A DNA stretch of 50,485 nucleotides from positions 1-50,485 of the IMG/VR virus record IMGVR_UViG_3300042474_000541; one strand, written 5' to 3'. Source of the DNA: a virus. A model generated the notes under the pieces. That model was not told where the DNA came from. It ran no database searches and saw nothing but the letters and a program-made list of their open reading frames with translations. Positions within the stretch are counted from its first letter, which is position 1; every line of letters starts with the position of its first letter. Below are positions 31,192 to 38,988 of the stretch, in pieces. The position numbers and the translations under genes were made by a program.

Positions 31192-31388
31192 TTCTTAATT
31201 CTTTTCTCTATTTCATTATTTACATTATTATATAAAATTTCAATAGATTCTAAATGTCTTGTTAAATCTATAATTAAATTTTTTGTTTTTTCGTGTTCAC
31301 CATATAATTCATTAACCACAACAAATAAATCTTTATTTGATTTATTTTTAGGGTCTTTTGCTATTTCAATTAAATTTTCTTTTTCCAT
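31188..31388 (-). CDS. Small coiled-coil protein in the baseplate block
   Basis: The 66-residue protein is helical with heptad-like spacing (LIEIAKDPKNKSNKDLFVVVNELYGEHEKTKNLIIDLTRHLESIEILYNNVNNEIEKRI). It overlaps the gp5-like gene by 4 bases and lies 1 base after the large structural gene. It may be a small baseplate or chaperone component. No family was recognised. Confidence 0.55.
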   Translation of the reverse strand: MEKENLIEIAKDPKNKSNKDLFVVVNELYGEHEKTKNLIIDLTRHLESIEILYNNVNNEIEKRIKK

Positions 31389-31389
31389 A

Positions 31390-33297
31390 TTAAAACATTT
31401 TTCCTGAACTTGTTATAATACCCGGTGGAATTATAATTGGTAATCCAAACGGTGTTGGTATAATAACCTCTTGTGTTGATACTTGTATAAAACTGTTTGC
31501 GTCGTGTTCTTCGGTTTGACCATCAATTACAGATTTAACTAATGCAGTTAAATTATTTGATTCTCCAAAAATTGGACCTGTACTAATTCCAGAAGATTCT
31601 AATTTTTCAGTAATATTTAATAACGCTCTATCCGTACTAAAACCAGGTAAATAATGAGACAACCCTAACAAAAATCCCGGCACTTGAGCACCTCCAGTAA
31701 GACCTCCCGTAATACTAGAAATACCACCCTTTAAAGCTAAATCTATTGATTGGGATATGATTTTAAATAATGAATCACAATTATCTAATCCTAATTCTAA
31801 TAATTTTGTTAATAGTGCAATTAACGATGTTATAATAAGATAATAACGTTTTGCTTTATTTTTTAATATTTTTAATGCTAATCTTTGTAAGAAATTTAAT
31901 AAATCTATTTTAACTCGTTTCCAAAACTCAGATAAAAATTTCCAAAGTAGATTTCTAATAATTTCATTAAATAATTTACTCAATTTTTTCATTATTTCTT
32001 TTGCGGATTCAACCAATCCTCCAACACCAGCAACAACTGATTTGTATATAATAACAATTGGTAGCATATATTTCGGTGCCAATACGGAACCTATTAATGC
32101 CTTTGGTAAATTTAAAATAAAAGTGTTTAATAATGATAAATGAAAATTATCTGGCGGTATAGACGAGTCTGATGTCTCATGTGCAGCAGCCGCGGCATTT
32201 AACAATGCATTATTAACAGCATCGTTTAAATTTTTCTTATTTGATAAGTAAACAAAATCTTCAAAGTGAGAGGTGTCAGCCACAGATTCAAAATTGTTAC
32301 AATCTTTAAATCTCAATACTTTTTTATATCTCGCACTTTCATCATCCAAATCAATACCCTCAACATTATCAAAATCAAAATAAAATTCAATGTCTTCATC
32401 GTTTTCATTAAATTCAGTGGTTGGATTTTGATTTGTACCTGTAGATGTTGGGTTGTTACATAATGCACATAATTTTGCCAATAATCTATTTAATTCATTA
32501 AAACCTTTATCAAATAAAGGAGGTTCGGTACCATCTCCTTGTAATGTCATTAACATTGCTGTTTTTGTAACACCACTGATGTCTAAAAACTCTATATTAG
32601 TGTAGTATGTTGTTAAAAATTCATCAACTTTGGTTACACTAAAATTATCAAATGTATATTTTTGAGTTGATGCGTTCCAATTAATGTCAAATATTGGGTC
32701 GGGGTCCTTTGTATAAAATGTTTGTGGTGAAGTAAAACCACTATAAAGTAATTGGTTCATTTTAACTAAACCTCTATCTTTATTATCTTCATAAACAATT
32801 TTACCACTATTACTAACAGGTGAAACCGTTAATACATTCATAAAATCAAATTCAGAAGGTGATATAGTTACACTACTAACTAAAGTTCTATTTGTACCGC
32901 AAATACCATCGCCAGCGAATAAAACTTTTTTAACACTATCCATAACAATCTGCTTTGAGCTTTTTAAAGTTTCATTTATAGAATCGTTTGTGTGTTGTTT
33001 AAGTCTTTGTTTGTTTGTACTTTTTTCGTTAATCTCTATCTTATTGTTTGTTCCTAAAAATCCTTCAACTGTATCGATTAATTCACCAAAAATATCTTTG
33101 TTATTTTCTTTTTTCTTTTTTCTTTTTTCGGCAAAGTCCGAAAGTTTTTTACCAAAAAGGGCATCAGTTGTTGGTAAGTCCTTTAAGAATTTATCACTTT
33201 TCTCATTGAAACTTTTCTCACCGTCGTCGGCAATTCTCTTAACCGCATCAATTTTGGCCTTTATTTTGGACTTCTGTTCTTTTATTTTAGATGCCAT
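31390..33297 (-). CDS. Large structural/baseplate candidate
   Basis: The 635-residue protein has a Lys/Glu-rich coiled N-terminus (about 1-110), a beta-rich region (about 135-260), and a Gly/Asn linker. A hydrophobic helical portion (about 395-560) contains long amphipathic and apolar helices (LAPKYMLPIVIIYKSVVAGVGGL, YYLIITSLIALLTKLLELGL), and the C-terminus is rich in Gly/Pro/Ile (PTPFGLPIIIPPGI). The apolar helices could cross a membrane at DNA entry or pack in the virion. It is flanked by a helical gene and the gp5-like gene. No family was recognised. Confidence 0.6.
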   Translation of the reverse strand: MASKIKEQKSKIKAKIDAVKRIADDGEKSFNEKSDKFLKDLPTTDALFGKKLSDFAEKRKKKKENNKDIFGELIDTVEGFLGTNNKIEINEKSTNKQRLKQHTNDSINETLKSSKQIVMDSVKKVLFAGDGICGTNRTLVSSVTISPSEFDFMNVLTVSPVSNSGKIVYEDNKDRGLVKMNQLLYSGFTSPQTFYTKDPDPIFDINWNASTQKYTFDNFSVTKVDEFLTTYYTNIEFLDISGVTKTAMLMTLQGDGTEPPLFDKGFNELNRLLAKLCALCNNPTSTGTNQNPTTEFNENDEDIEFYFDFDNVEGIDLDDESARYKKVLRFKDCNNFESVADTSHFEDFVYLSNKKNLNDAVNNALLNAAAAAHETSDSSIPPDNFHLSLLNTFILNLPKALIGSVLAPKYMLPIVIIYKSVVAGVGGLVESAKEIMKKLSKLFNEIIRNLLWKFLSEFWKRVKIDLLNFLQRLALKILKNKAKRYYLIITSLIALLTKLLELGLDNCDSLFKIISQSIDLALKGGISSITGGLTGGAQVPGFLLGLSHYLPGFSTDRALLNITEKLESSGISTGPIFGESNNLTALVKSVIDGQTEEHDANSFIQVSTQEVIIPTPFGLPIIIPPGIITSSGKMF

Positions 33298-33677
33298 TAT
33301 AATCTATAGTTAGTTTCGTTTTTATTGTCACCGTCATTAACCAACTTATCCAATAAATCTCTATCCTCCTCAGATAATGTTAATTTACCCATAGGTCCAC
33401 CTTTACCACTACCCGTTCCTTGGGTCTGTTTAAGGAGTGCACTTTGTAATTTTACAAGGGATATTTTCTTTTCGGTAAGGTCATTTAAAACCTTTTGTTG
33501 TTCTTTGATTACGGGACCAATAACACTCATATCTTCAGCATCTTTCATAAAAGAAAGCATTTTTTTCATAATAATTGAGGCGGTGTTTCGGTTCTCAACT
33601 ACATCATTATATATCTCCTGCATTAAAGCCAATGCAGAATCAACATCTAATGATATTAAATTTCTTTGTGTTCTCAT
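33297..33677 (-). CDS. Helical 126-residue protein at the head of the baseplate operon
   Basis: The protein is largely helical, with coiled-coil spacing around DMSVIGPVIKEQQKVLNDLTEKKISLVKLQSALLKQT, a Gly/Lys linker (GTGSGKGGPMG), and an acidic tail. The size and central coiled coil are reminiscent of small terminase subunits, but there is no clear DNA-binding motif, so this is only a possibility. A late-type motif lies 3 bases before the ATG. Its stop shares a base with the following start. Confidence 0.55.
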   Translation of the reverse strand: MRTQRNLISLDVDSALALMQEIYNDVVENRNTASIIMKKMLSFMKDAEDMSVIGPVIKEQQKVLNDLTEKKISLVKLQSALLKQTQGTGSGKGGPMGKLTLSEEDRDLLDKLVNDGDNKNETNYRL

Positions 33678-33680
33678 ACC

Positions 33681-33688
33681 TATAAATA
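33681..33688 (-). promoter_or_regulatory. TATTTATA motif 3 nt before the baseplate operon's first gene
   Basis: An exact octamer on the minus strand ends 3 bases before the ATG at 33677, as at terminase and portal. It lies within the 3' end of the sigma-factor gene just to its right (33692-34390) minus a few bases. Confidence 0.55.
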
Positions 33689-33691
33689 GAT

Positions 33692-34390
33692 TTATTCTAA
33701 AAATCCACCCAAAATCCCGTCGTACATCTTTTTGAATTTTTTTAGAGATATTCTAATTTCTTTGGTGGAAAGGGATGTCATTTCTCGTAATGATAATAAA
33801 ATTAGGTTTTTGTTAAATTTATTACCGTCACCGACTTGGAATATTCTATCAAAATTATTAAAAATTTCAAGTAATGCATAACCTAATTTCTGTTCGTTAT
33901 CTGTTAGGTCTTCTTTTTCCATAAACTCCTCTAAGGATATTGTTAGTTTAATAATAACATCCCGATAGTCTACGATATACTCATCAATAACATAGGATAA
34001 ATCCGTTCTATCCTCAATGTCAGATGATATATCATCATAAGAAACTTGTCTATTCTGTTCTTTTGTGTCTTTCTGTATTGCCCCCATTAGGTAGTTTTTA
34101 CAGATTGTCCCAAAATAGGAGTATGCTTTATGATTTTTTGTGTGATCAAATTTGTGAATTTTAGTAATTAAAAACGACATTGTATCGTTATGAATTTCCT
34201 CAAATTCTAAATCTTTTCTGTAAAGTTTATAACGTCGAATAATTGATTCGACCATTATAATTAGGGGTTCTCGTAAATATTCGTTGAATATCTTGTTTTT
34301 TTCTGCATCGTCACTACTTTCAAGGTAACTGACTACCGCCTTCTCTTGATCCTCCCCAAAATAAATTTTTTGGGTACGTTTTCTCGGCAT
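33692..34390 (-). CDS. Sigma-70-like factor, probable late sigma (T4 gp55-like)
   Basis: Region 2 of sigma factors is recognisable (about residues 30-115): LIIMVESIIRRYKLY, DLEFEEIHNDTMSFLITKIHKFDHTKNHKAYSYFGTICKNYLMGAIQK. This matches the core-binding helix and the -10 recognition helix with the aromatic-rich F-x-T/Y-x(n)-I pattern. A region-4-like helical part (about 165-230) ends with TSLSTKEIRISLKKFKKMYDG. Regions 1.1 and 3 are missing, as in phage late sigmas. It is the last gene of a tightly coupled operon, with its ATG inside the preceding stop. It is the natural candidate to read the TATTTATA box. Confidence 0.75.
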   Translation of the reverse strand: MPRKRTQKIYFGEDQEKAVVSYLESSDDAEKNKIFNEYLREPLIIMVESIIRRYKLYRKDLEFEEIHNDTMSFLITKIHKFDHTKNHKAYSYFGTICKNYLMGAIQKDTKEQNRQVSYDDISSDIEDRTDLSYVIDEYIVDYRDVIIKLTISLEEFMEKEDLTDNEQKLGYALLEIFNNFDRIFQVGDGNKFNKNLILLSLREMTSLSTKEIRISLKKFKKMYDGILGGFLE

Positions 34391-35169
34391 TAAGCTGGTT
34401 GATAATTTACATCTCGTTTATTTTTAAAGAAAAATTCTTTCTTTGCTGTGTCCAACCAAAATTTAACTTCGTTTTCAGATAGAATCATTTTTTCCTCATT
34501 TTTATATTTCCAAAATAATGAATCTTCTCTTAGATTTACGTGTTGATATCCCGCCTTAGGAACTGTCATTATTCTAACACCATTGTGTGTTAATCTTAAT
34601 AAGAATTCATAAACAAATGTTAATTTAATATTTTCTTTAAATTTACCATTGTCTTTAATGACTTGTGTTTTAAATAATCCACCGCTTGTTTGATAATTTT
34701 GGAAATCTAATAAAACTTCGTTATCGATAAATCCTTGCATATCGGTAAAACCATATGCCCAAGCAGATTCATTAGTATAATTAATAAATTTACCCTCTAC
34801 ATTAATATCTTTAACTATTGGTAAAAATACAGAAACATCTGTAAAGACTTTACTATATTCGTTCATTGATTTTAACCAAACTGGTTTAAATTCGTCATCA
34901 ATTTCTAAAATTGTAAACCATTCAGTATCGCAATTGTCAATACCTAAATTTACTTGTGAACAAAAATCGGTCTCACCTTTATTTGTAACAATCGTTATTT
35001 CTAATTTATTTGATAAATCTTTTAAATCTTTTTTTAATGATGTTGGACAAACAATAGAAACTTTTACATCATTATGAAAATCTTCGACTGATGATAGTGC
35101 GTTATTTAACATTTCCTTATAATCATCAGATAAGGTATGAATTGGTAAAATTACTGTTATATTTTTCAT
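34390..35169 (-). CDS. Glycosyltransferase, GT2-like (GT-A fold)
   Basis: The 259-residue protein opens with ITVILPIHTLSDDYKEMLNNALSSVEDF (nucleotide-sugar binding, residues 4-31), has the strand VKVSIVCP, a conserved NLGIDNCDTEWFTILEIDDEF with the metal-binding EIDDEF motif (about 94-99), and an acceptor-side helix. The family transfers sugars from nucleotide donors. It overlaps the upstream GT4-like gene by 4 bases and the sigma-factor gene by one. The acceptor could be phage DNA, virion proteins or a host glycan; the sequence does not say. Confidence 0.8.
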   Translation of the reverse strand: MKNITVILPIHTLSDDYKEMLNNALSSVEDFHNDVKVSIVCPTSLKKDLKDLSNKLEITIVTNKGETDFCSQVNLGIDNCDTEWFTILEIDDEFKPVWLKSMNEYSKVFTDVSVFLPIVKDINVEGKFINYTNESAWAYGFTDMQGFIDNEVLLDFQNYQTSGGLFKTQVIKDNGKFKENIKLTFVYEFLLRLTHNGVRIMTVPKAGYQHVNLREDSLFWKYKNEEKMILSENEVKFWLDTAKKEFFFKNKRDVNYQPA

Positions 35170-36233
35170 GCTGTAGTTTCTTCTTCTTTTAATTTATTAA
35201 GTGCATTCTCGATAGATTCCACTCTTTTATTTATTAGTGATTTGAAAATTGATAGTACATTGTTTTTTGTTATATCAAGACTATATGGTAATAAAGTATC
35301 CTTCATTTTTTCCTTAACCTCATCACTTAATTCAACTCCTTCAACCCACGCCAATACATAAGTTGCTAATATTTCTACCAACTTATTGATATCATATGTC
35401 CACATTCCATTTTCGTCTAACCATTCAGGTTCAATATTTGGTATTTTACCAACAACAGGAACTCCACATTTCATCGACTCCAATGGGAACGTACCGAACG
35501 TAGAGTCATCGTCAACCCAAACAGAAACCATACATTCTTTTAATGCGGTTGCAAATTCATCATAAGATAATTGAACCATATCTTTAAATGTTATCCAACG
35601 TAATTGTGGGTATTTTAAATAAAATTCAGATATGATTCTTCTATGAATTAATCTATCTCTTGAACTAATTGCGATATATGGTTTTAATGGTAATGATATT
35701 GGTTTGAAATTTTCACCAATAATTGGGGGGATAACAAAAACTAAAGATTCTGGAAATATATCTAAAATATATTTCTTAGTTTCTTCTGTTGTTGTAATAA
35801 CTCTATCAAAACCATAGTCACTCCAACGACTACCGATTGGCAAATTTTCAAAAATATAATCTTTTTGTTGTATTAACATTACCTTTACACATTTAACACT
35901 AGATAATTGTTCTAATGCGTTTGAATAATATTCAGGTACTACAAGTACGTCATCTATTTTTATTTCTATTTTATCTTCTTTAATTGTAACAACACTTAAT
36001 TCGTCATATGTGCTACCTAACCAATTACTAACTCCAGTATAGCTTTTATCCTCTACTAATATTTTAACATTGTAATCGTTTTGTTTCAATATCAATGCCA
36101 TATCGTAGATATGTTTTACGGATGCTCTTGCATTATTTCTTGTGTCATATGTTAAAAAGTATATGACATTTTCTTTTGTTGCGAGTCTTCCTAATGAGGA
36201 CTCTAATTTTTCAATGTTTTCTTTATTATTCAT
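35166..36233 (-). CDS. Glycosyltransferase, GT4-like (GT-B fold)
   Basis: The 355-residue protein has two Rossmann-like halves. The N-half has NVIYFLTYDTRNNARASVKHIYDMALILKQNDYNVKILV; the C-half has PYIAISSRDRLIHRRIISEFYLKYPQLRWITF and the donor-binding FGTFPLESMKCGVPVVG (about 265-281), with the E-x(3)-C/G-x-P-V/V-G signature of GT-B enzymes. The start overlaps the 97-residue gene upstream by 8 bases, and the stop overlaps the GT2-like start by 4 bases. It is probably a sugar-transfer step paired with its GT2 neighbour. The target is unknown. Confidence 0.78.
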   Translation of the reverse strand: MNNKENIEKLESSLGRLATKENVIYFLTYDTRNNARASVKHIYDMALILKQNDYNVKILVEDKSYTGVSNWLGSTYDELSVVTIKEDKIEIKIDDVLVVPEYYSNALEQLSSVKCVKVMLIQQKDYIFENLPIGSRWSDYGFDRVITTTEETKKYILDIFPESLVFVIPPIIGENFKPISLPLKPYIAISSRDRLIHRRIISEFYLKYPQLRWITFKDMVQLSYDEFATALKECMVSVWVDDDSTFGTFPLESMKCGVPVVGKIPNIEPEWLDENGMWTYDINKLVEILATYVLAWVEGVELSDEVKEKMKDTLLPYSLDITKNNVLSIFKSLINKRVESIENALNKLKEEETTA

Positions 36234-36519
36234 CGTCTTCGTTTAATTCTTCGATTAAGATTTTATATTTTATTAGGGTGTTAAATGCTATTTTAAATGA
36301 TGTGGTGGTTGAGTTTTGTGCAAACGCACCCATCTCTTCATCAACATCATCTACCTCACCTAAGATTCTTTCTAAACACATTTTAATAATTTCATATTTG
36401 AAAATGTTTATTTCTAAAGTATCTTCTTCTTCTTCAGTTTTTATTTTGTTTCCTGTTCTACATTTTTCTGTGATTCCGTCAAGGTCAATGTAGTAGTATT
36501 TTCCGAAAATTTCGACCAT
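36226..36519 (-). CDS. Unidentified 97-residue acidic protein
   Basis: The first 20 residues (EIFGKYYYIDLDGITEKC) look like a beta-hairpin opening, followed by a Glu-rich loop and helices (INIFKYEIIKMCLERILGEVDD; FKIAFNTLIKYKILIEELNEDDE). It has no signal peptide. It overlaps the HAD-like gene by 79 bases at its 5' end and the GT4-like gene by 8 bases at its 3' end. The long overlap is unusual, but both frames look protein-like. The role is unknown. Confidence 0.6.
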   Translation of the reverse strand: MVEIFGKYYYIDLDGITEKCRTGNKIKTEEEEDTLEINIFKYEIIKMCLERILGEVDDVDEEMGAFAQNSTTTSFKIAFNTLIKYKILIEELNEDDE

Positions 36520-37091
36520 GGTTCTTGTATTTCAGTTAATTTAGTTATTTCTTTATTATAAGTAAAGTGTCCGTTATATTTGCTATTGAATTTTATTCCT
36601 GTTTTATTTTCAGGACACGAATCTAAAATTTGTTTATTATCAGTTATCCAAGCATCACATAAGTCCCACGTATTTTTAATATCCTCAGTTTTAATAAATT
36701 TTATATTATTACCAAGAAAACCATTTTTTGATAGAAAAAATAAAGTAGCGGGCTTTGCTTTACCCAATTCATTTAAACCAACCAACGTAAAATTATGTTC
36801 TTTATTTTCGAACAACAATTTATGTAAATCGGTAAATGTTGTTGAATAACTTAAACCAGCGTGACCAAATATCTCAATAGGATATTCCATAAAAAGAAAA
36901 AATTCGAATTCGTCTTGTGATTGAAACCTATAATGATTAAACAAATCATCATTTTTAATTGGCTCAACAACACCGTATTCGAACTTATTTTCGTTCTCAA
37001 AATCAGATGCTAGATATGCATCATTATAGTGGTAGTCAAATTTTTGTATTGTGTTTCTTAAAACACCATCGATACTAATGAATATTTCCAT
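36441..37091 (-). CDS. HAD-like protein with altered catalytic motif
   Basis: The N-terminus IFISIDGVLRN (residues 3-13) occupies the place of the HAD motif I DxDG(T/V), but the first, nucleophilic Asp is Ser6; only Asp8 remains. Later segments fit the fold: FTLVGLNELGKAKPATLFFLSK (about 100-121) as motif II/III, and WDLCDAWITDNKQILDSCPENKTGIKF (about 140-166) as the acidic motif IV region. The enzyme may be inactive or use a different mechanism. It starts the operon leading to the glycosyltransferases and sigma factor. The identification is by pattern, so it is moderate. Confidence 0.55.
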   Translation of the reverse strand: MEIFISIDGVLRNTIQKFDYHYNDAYLASDFENENKFEYGVVEPIKNDDLFNHYRFQSQDEFEFFLFMEYPIEIFGHAGLSYSTTFTDLHKLLFENKEHNFTLVGLNELGKAKPATLFFLSKNGFLGNNIKFIKTEDIKNTWDLCDAWITDNKQILDSCPENKTGIKFNSKYNGHFTYNKEITKLTEIQEPWSKFSENTTTLTLTESQKNVEQETK

Positions 37092-37128
37092 ATAAGAAAT
37101 ATAACATTATCGAGATTATAAGTAAACC

Positions 37129-37860
37129 CTATTCGTATCTATTTAGTATTTCACCGATGATTGGATTTCGTACAATATCCTCCATACCAAATTCAAATAT
37201 TCCAATCCCCTTTACATCTTGTAATCTTTTCTTTGCATCAAATAAACCAGATTTTGTTTTATCTCTAAATTTATCCGATTGCTCAAGATCACCTGAAATA
37301 AAGAATTTTGAATTGTATCCAATACGAGTTAATAACAACTTAATTTGAGATGGTGTAGCGTTTTGGGCTTCTTCAAACACTAATATTGTATTATCTACGT
37401 TCCACCCTCTCATGTACGCAAGTGCCGCCACTTCAATATAACCCATATCTTTTAAAGTTTCACGAGCCTCTTTACCGATAATCTTATTTAAAAGGTAATA
37501 TGATGGATAAATGTATGGGTCTAATTTCTCTTCTAAACCTCCCGGAAGGGACCCTAATTTCTCCTCAGCTTCAACTGCGGGTCTAACTATGATTATCTTC
37601 TCATACTTGTTAGAATCGTCGTATAATAGGTCTACGGCTCTTTTCATCGCTATGTAGGACTTACCCACACCCGCAGGACCGAAACATAATGTAATTTGAT
37701 TTTCTCCAAGAATGTCCCAATAGGTTTCTTGATTCTTAGTTAGGAACTTTTCTTTTGGTCTTTTTATTATTTGTCTAATCTTATCTTTATGAGATATTTT
37801 CTTATCTTCAACTACAACGGGAACTGAGTAGTTTTTCCCAACCTTAGGTTTTAATGCCAA
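37129..37860 (-). CDS. phoH: PhoH-like ATPase
   Basis: The 243-residue protein contains the PhoH-type P-loop core. Walker A is CFGPAGVGKSYIAMKRA (about 59-75), followed by KIIIVRPAVEAEEKLGSLPGGLEEKLDPYIYP, Walker B with NTILVFEEAQNATPSQIKLLLTRIG, and SKFFISGDLEQSD. These proteins are RNA-binding ATPases/helicases common in marine phages; the phage role is not settled. The N-terminal 40 residues are basic. A late-type motif lies 34 bases upstream and the gene is separated from dUTPase by 47 bases. Confidence 0.9.
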   Translation of the reverse strand: MALKPKVGKNYSVPVVVEDKKISHKDKIRQIIKRPKEKFLTKNQETYWDILGENQITLCFGPAGVGKSYIAMKRAVDLLYDDSNKYEKIIIVRPAVEAEEKLGSLPGGLEEKLDPYIYPSYYLLNKIIGKEARETLKDMGYIEVAALAYMRGWNVDNTILVFEEAQNATPSQIKLLLTRIGYNSKFFISGDLEQSDKFRDKTKSGLFDAKKRLQDVKGIGIFEFGMEDIVRNPIIGEILNRYE

Positions 37861-37894
37861 AACTTTTAAATTTTAAATTTCAATTGTTATTTTA

Positions 37895-37902
37895 TATAAA
37901 TA
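37895..37902 (-). promoter_or_regulatory. TATTTATA motif upstream of phoH
   Basis: An exact octamer on the minus strand lies 34 bases before the phoH ATG, in the gap after the dUTPase stop. Confidence 0.45.
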
Positions 37903-37907
37903 TCTCA

Positions 37908-38507
37908 CTATTGACCTGTGGACCCAAATCCACCCGTTCCTCTTTCAGTATCGGATAATTCATCTGATTCGACCATTTTAACTTGTGGGTAGGGTAATAT
38001 AATAATCTGAGCACCCCTATCTCCTACTTTGTATTTAATTGAGTCCAATCCATTTGTTTTCTTGAATGTTGCTTGTATTTCACCTCGATACCCACTGTCA
38101 ATTACACCCACACAATTTGATAAAATCAAATCTTGGTTACGTACTGATGAACGCGGAAATACTAAACCAACGAAATTTTTTGGAATTTCCATTGAGATTC
38201 CAAATCCATAGGAAACACTAAAAGATGTATTTTCAATTTCTCTTGTAATTGTTAAATCCATACCAGCATCACCAACTTTAGAATAAGATGGTATAACGGC
38301 ATTATCACTCAATTTTTTAACTTTAACAATTAATGAATTATTATATATCGGTGTTTCTTGAGTTTCATTTTTAATGTCGGTATTAATTTTATTTAAAACA
38401 CCATTTAATTCATTAATAAAATTAAAATCCAAATCATCATCATTAGATAATTCTGTTTCAAACTCTTTTAATTTTTTTATATAGTCCTCAATTTCTTTTT
38501 TATTCAT
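37908..38507 (-). CDS. dut: dUTPase (trimeric type)
   Basis: It hydrolyses dUTP to dUMP, keeping uracil out of DNA and supplying dTMP synthesis with the dCMP deaminase at 26.5 kb. All five motifs are visible: DAGMDL (motif 1), PRSSVRN (2), GVIDSGYRGEI (3), KVGDRGAQIII (4) and RGTGGFGSTGQ (5). The catalytic dUTPase domain begins near residue 60. The first 58 residues are an extra acidic helical extension not found in the usual 140-150-residue enzymes. Its 5' end overlaps the next gene's stop by 8 bases. Confidence 0.93.
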   Translation of the reverse strand: MNKKEIEDYIKKLKEFETELSNDDDLDFNFINELNGVLNKINTDIKNETQETPIYNNSLIVKVKKLSDNAVIPSYSKVGDAGMDLTITREIENTSFSVSYGFGISMEIPKNFVGLVFPRSSVRNQDLILSNCVGVIDSGYRGEIQATFKKTNGLDSIKYKVGDRGAQIIILPYPQVKMVESDELSDTERGTGGFGSTGQ

Positions 38508-38721
38508 TTTTTAGTTTTTTTTCTAATATCCATTTATCTAATTTCTTAACTCTCTCTTTTAAGTCATTATCTTGTGGTCTTAAACAACACTCGACAAATA
38601 CATCCGTTACACGTTGTAATTCCTCAAATGTAACTTGAACACCAACTGTATTAAGGTATTCTAAAGCCATTTTACTTTGCGATTGTCGCATTATCTGTAT
38701 ATCTCTACCGTAGAAATCCAT
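38500..38721 (-). CDS. Unidentified 73-residue helical protein
   Basis: The protein is helical and charged (DFYGRDIQIMRQSQSKMALEYLNTVGVQVTFEELQRVTDVFVECCLRPQDNDLKERVKKLDKWIL). It has a Cys pair. It overlaps the dUTPase start by 8 bases and is the first of the two-gene unit. No family was recognised. Confidence 0.55.
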   Translation of the reverse strand: MDFYGRDIQIMRQSQSKMALEYLNTVGVQVTFEELQRVTDVFVECCLRPQDNDLKERVKKLDKWILEKKLKNE

Positions 38722-38743
38722 AATTCAGTTGGTGTGTTTGTTA

Positions 38744-38977
38744 TTAAGCCTTGTAATATTCCGGTGTGTTCTTTTTGTCGATAACACATTCAATTGCCAT
38801 TTTTGCAACCGAAATACTTTCGCTTGTTCGAACATCTCCCGCTCTATATTTTGACGCAACAATTGTTGCTTCTTCAACAGTTTCCGCTTCGATAATGTAC
38901 TTTAATTTTTGAAGACGGGCGTTTCCGTTTCTGTCCATTTGTTCGGTTTCATAACCGATAGTTACTAAGTAATGCAT
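38744..38977 (-). CDS. Small DUF4494-like protein
   Basis: The 77-residue protein starts with a beta strand HYLVTIGYETEQ and a Lys-rich turn, then YIIEAETVEEATIVASKYRAGDVR. This order (strand, basic turn, YxVEAxTxxEA helix) resembles the DUF4494 family found in Bacteroidota and their phages. No catalytic residues are visible. It lies 22 bases upstream of the 73-residue gene and 11 bases downstream of a glycosyltransferase-like gene. The similarity is by eye and moderate. Confidence 0.5.
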   Translation of the reverse strand: MHYLVTIGYETEQMDRNGNARLQKLKYIIEAETVEEATIVASKYRAGDVRTSESISVAKMAIECVIDKKNTPEYYKA

Positions 38978-38988
38978 ACGTTTTTGTT

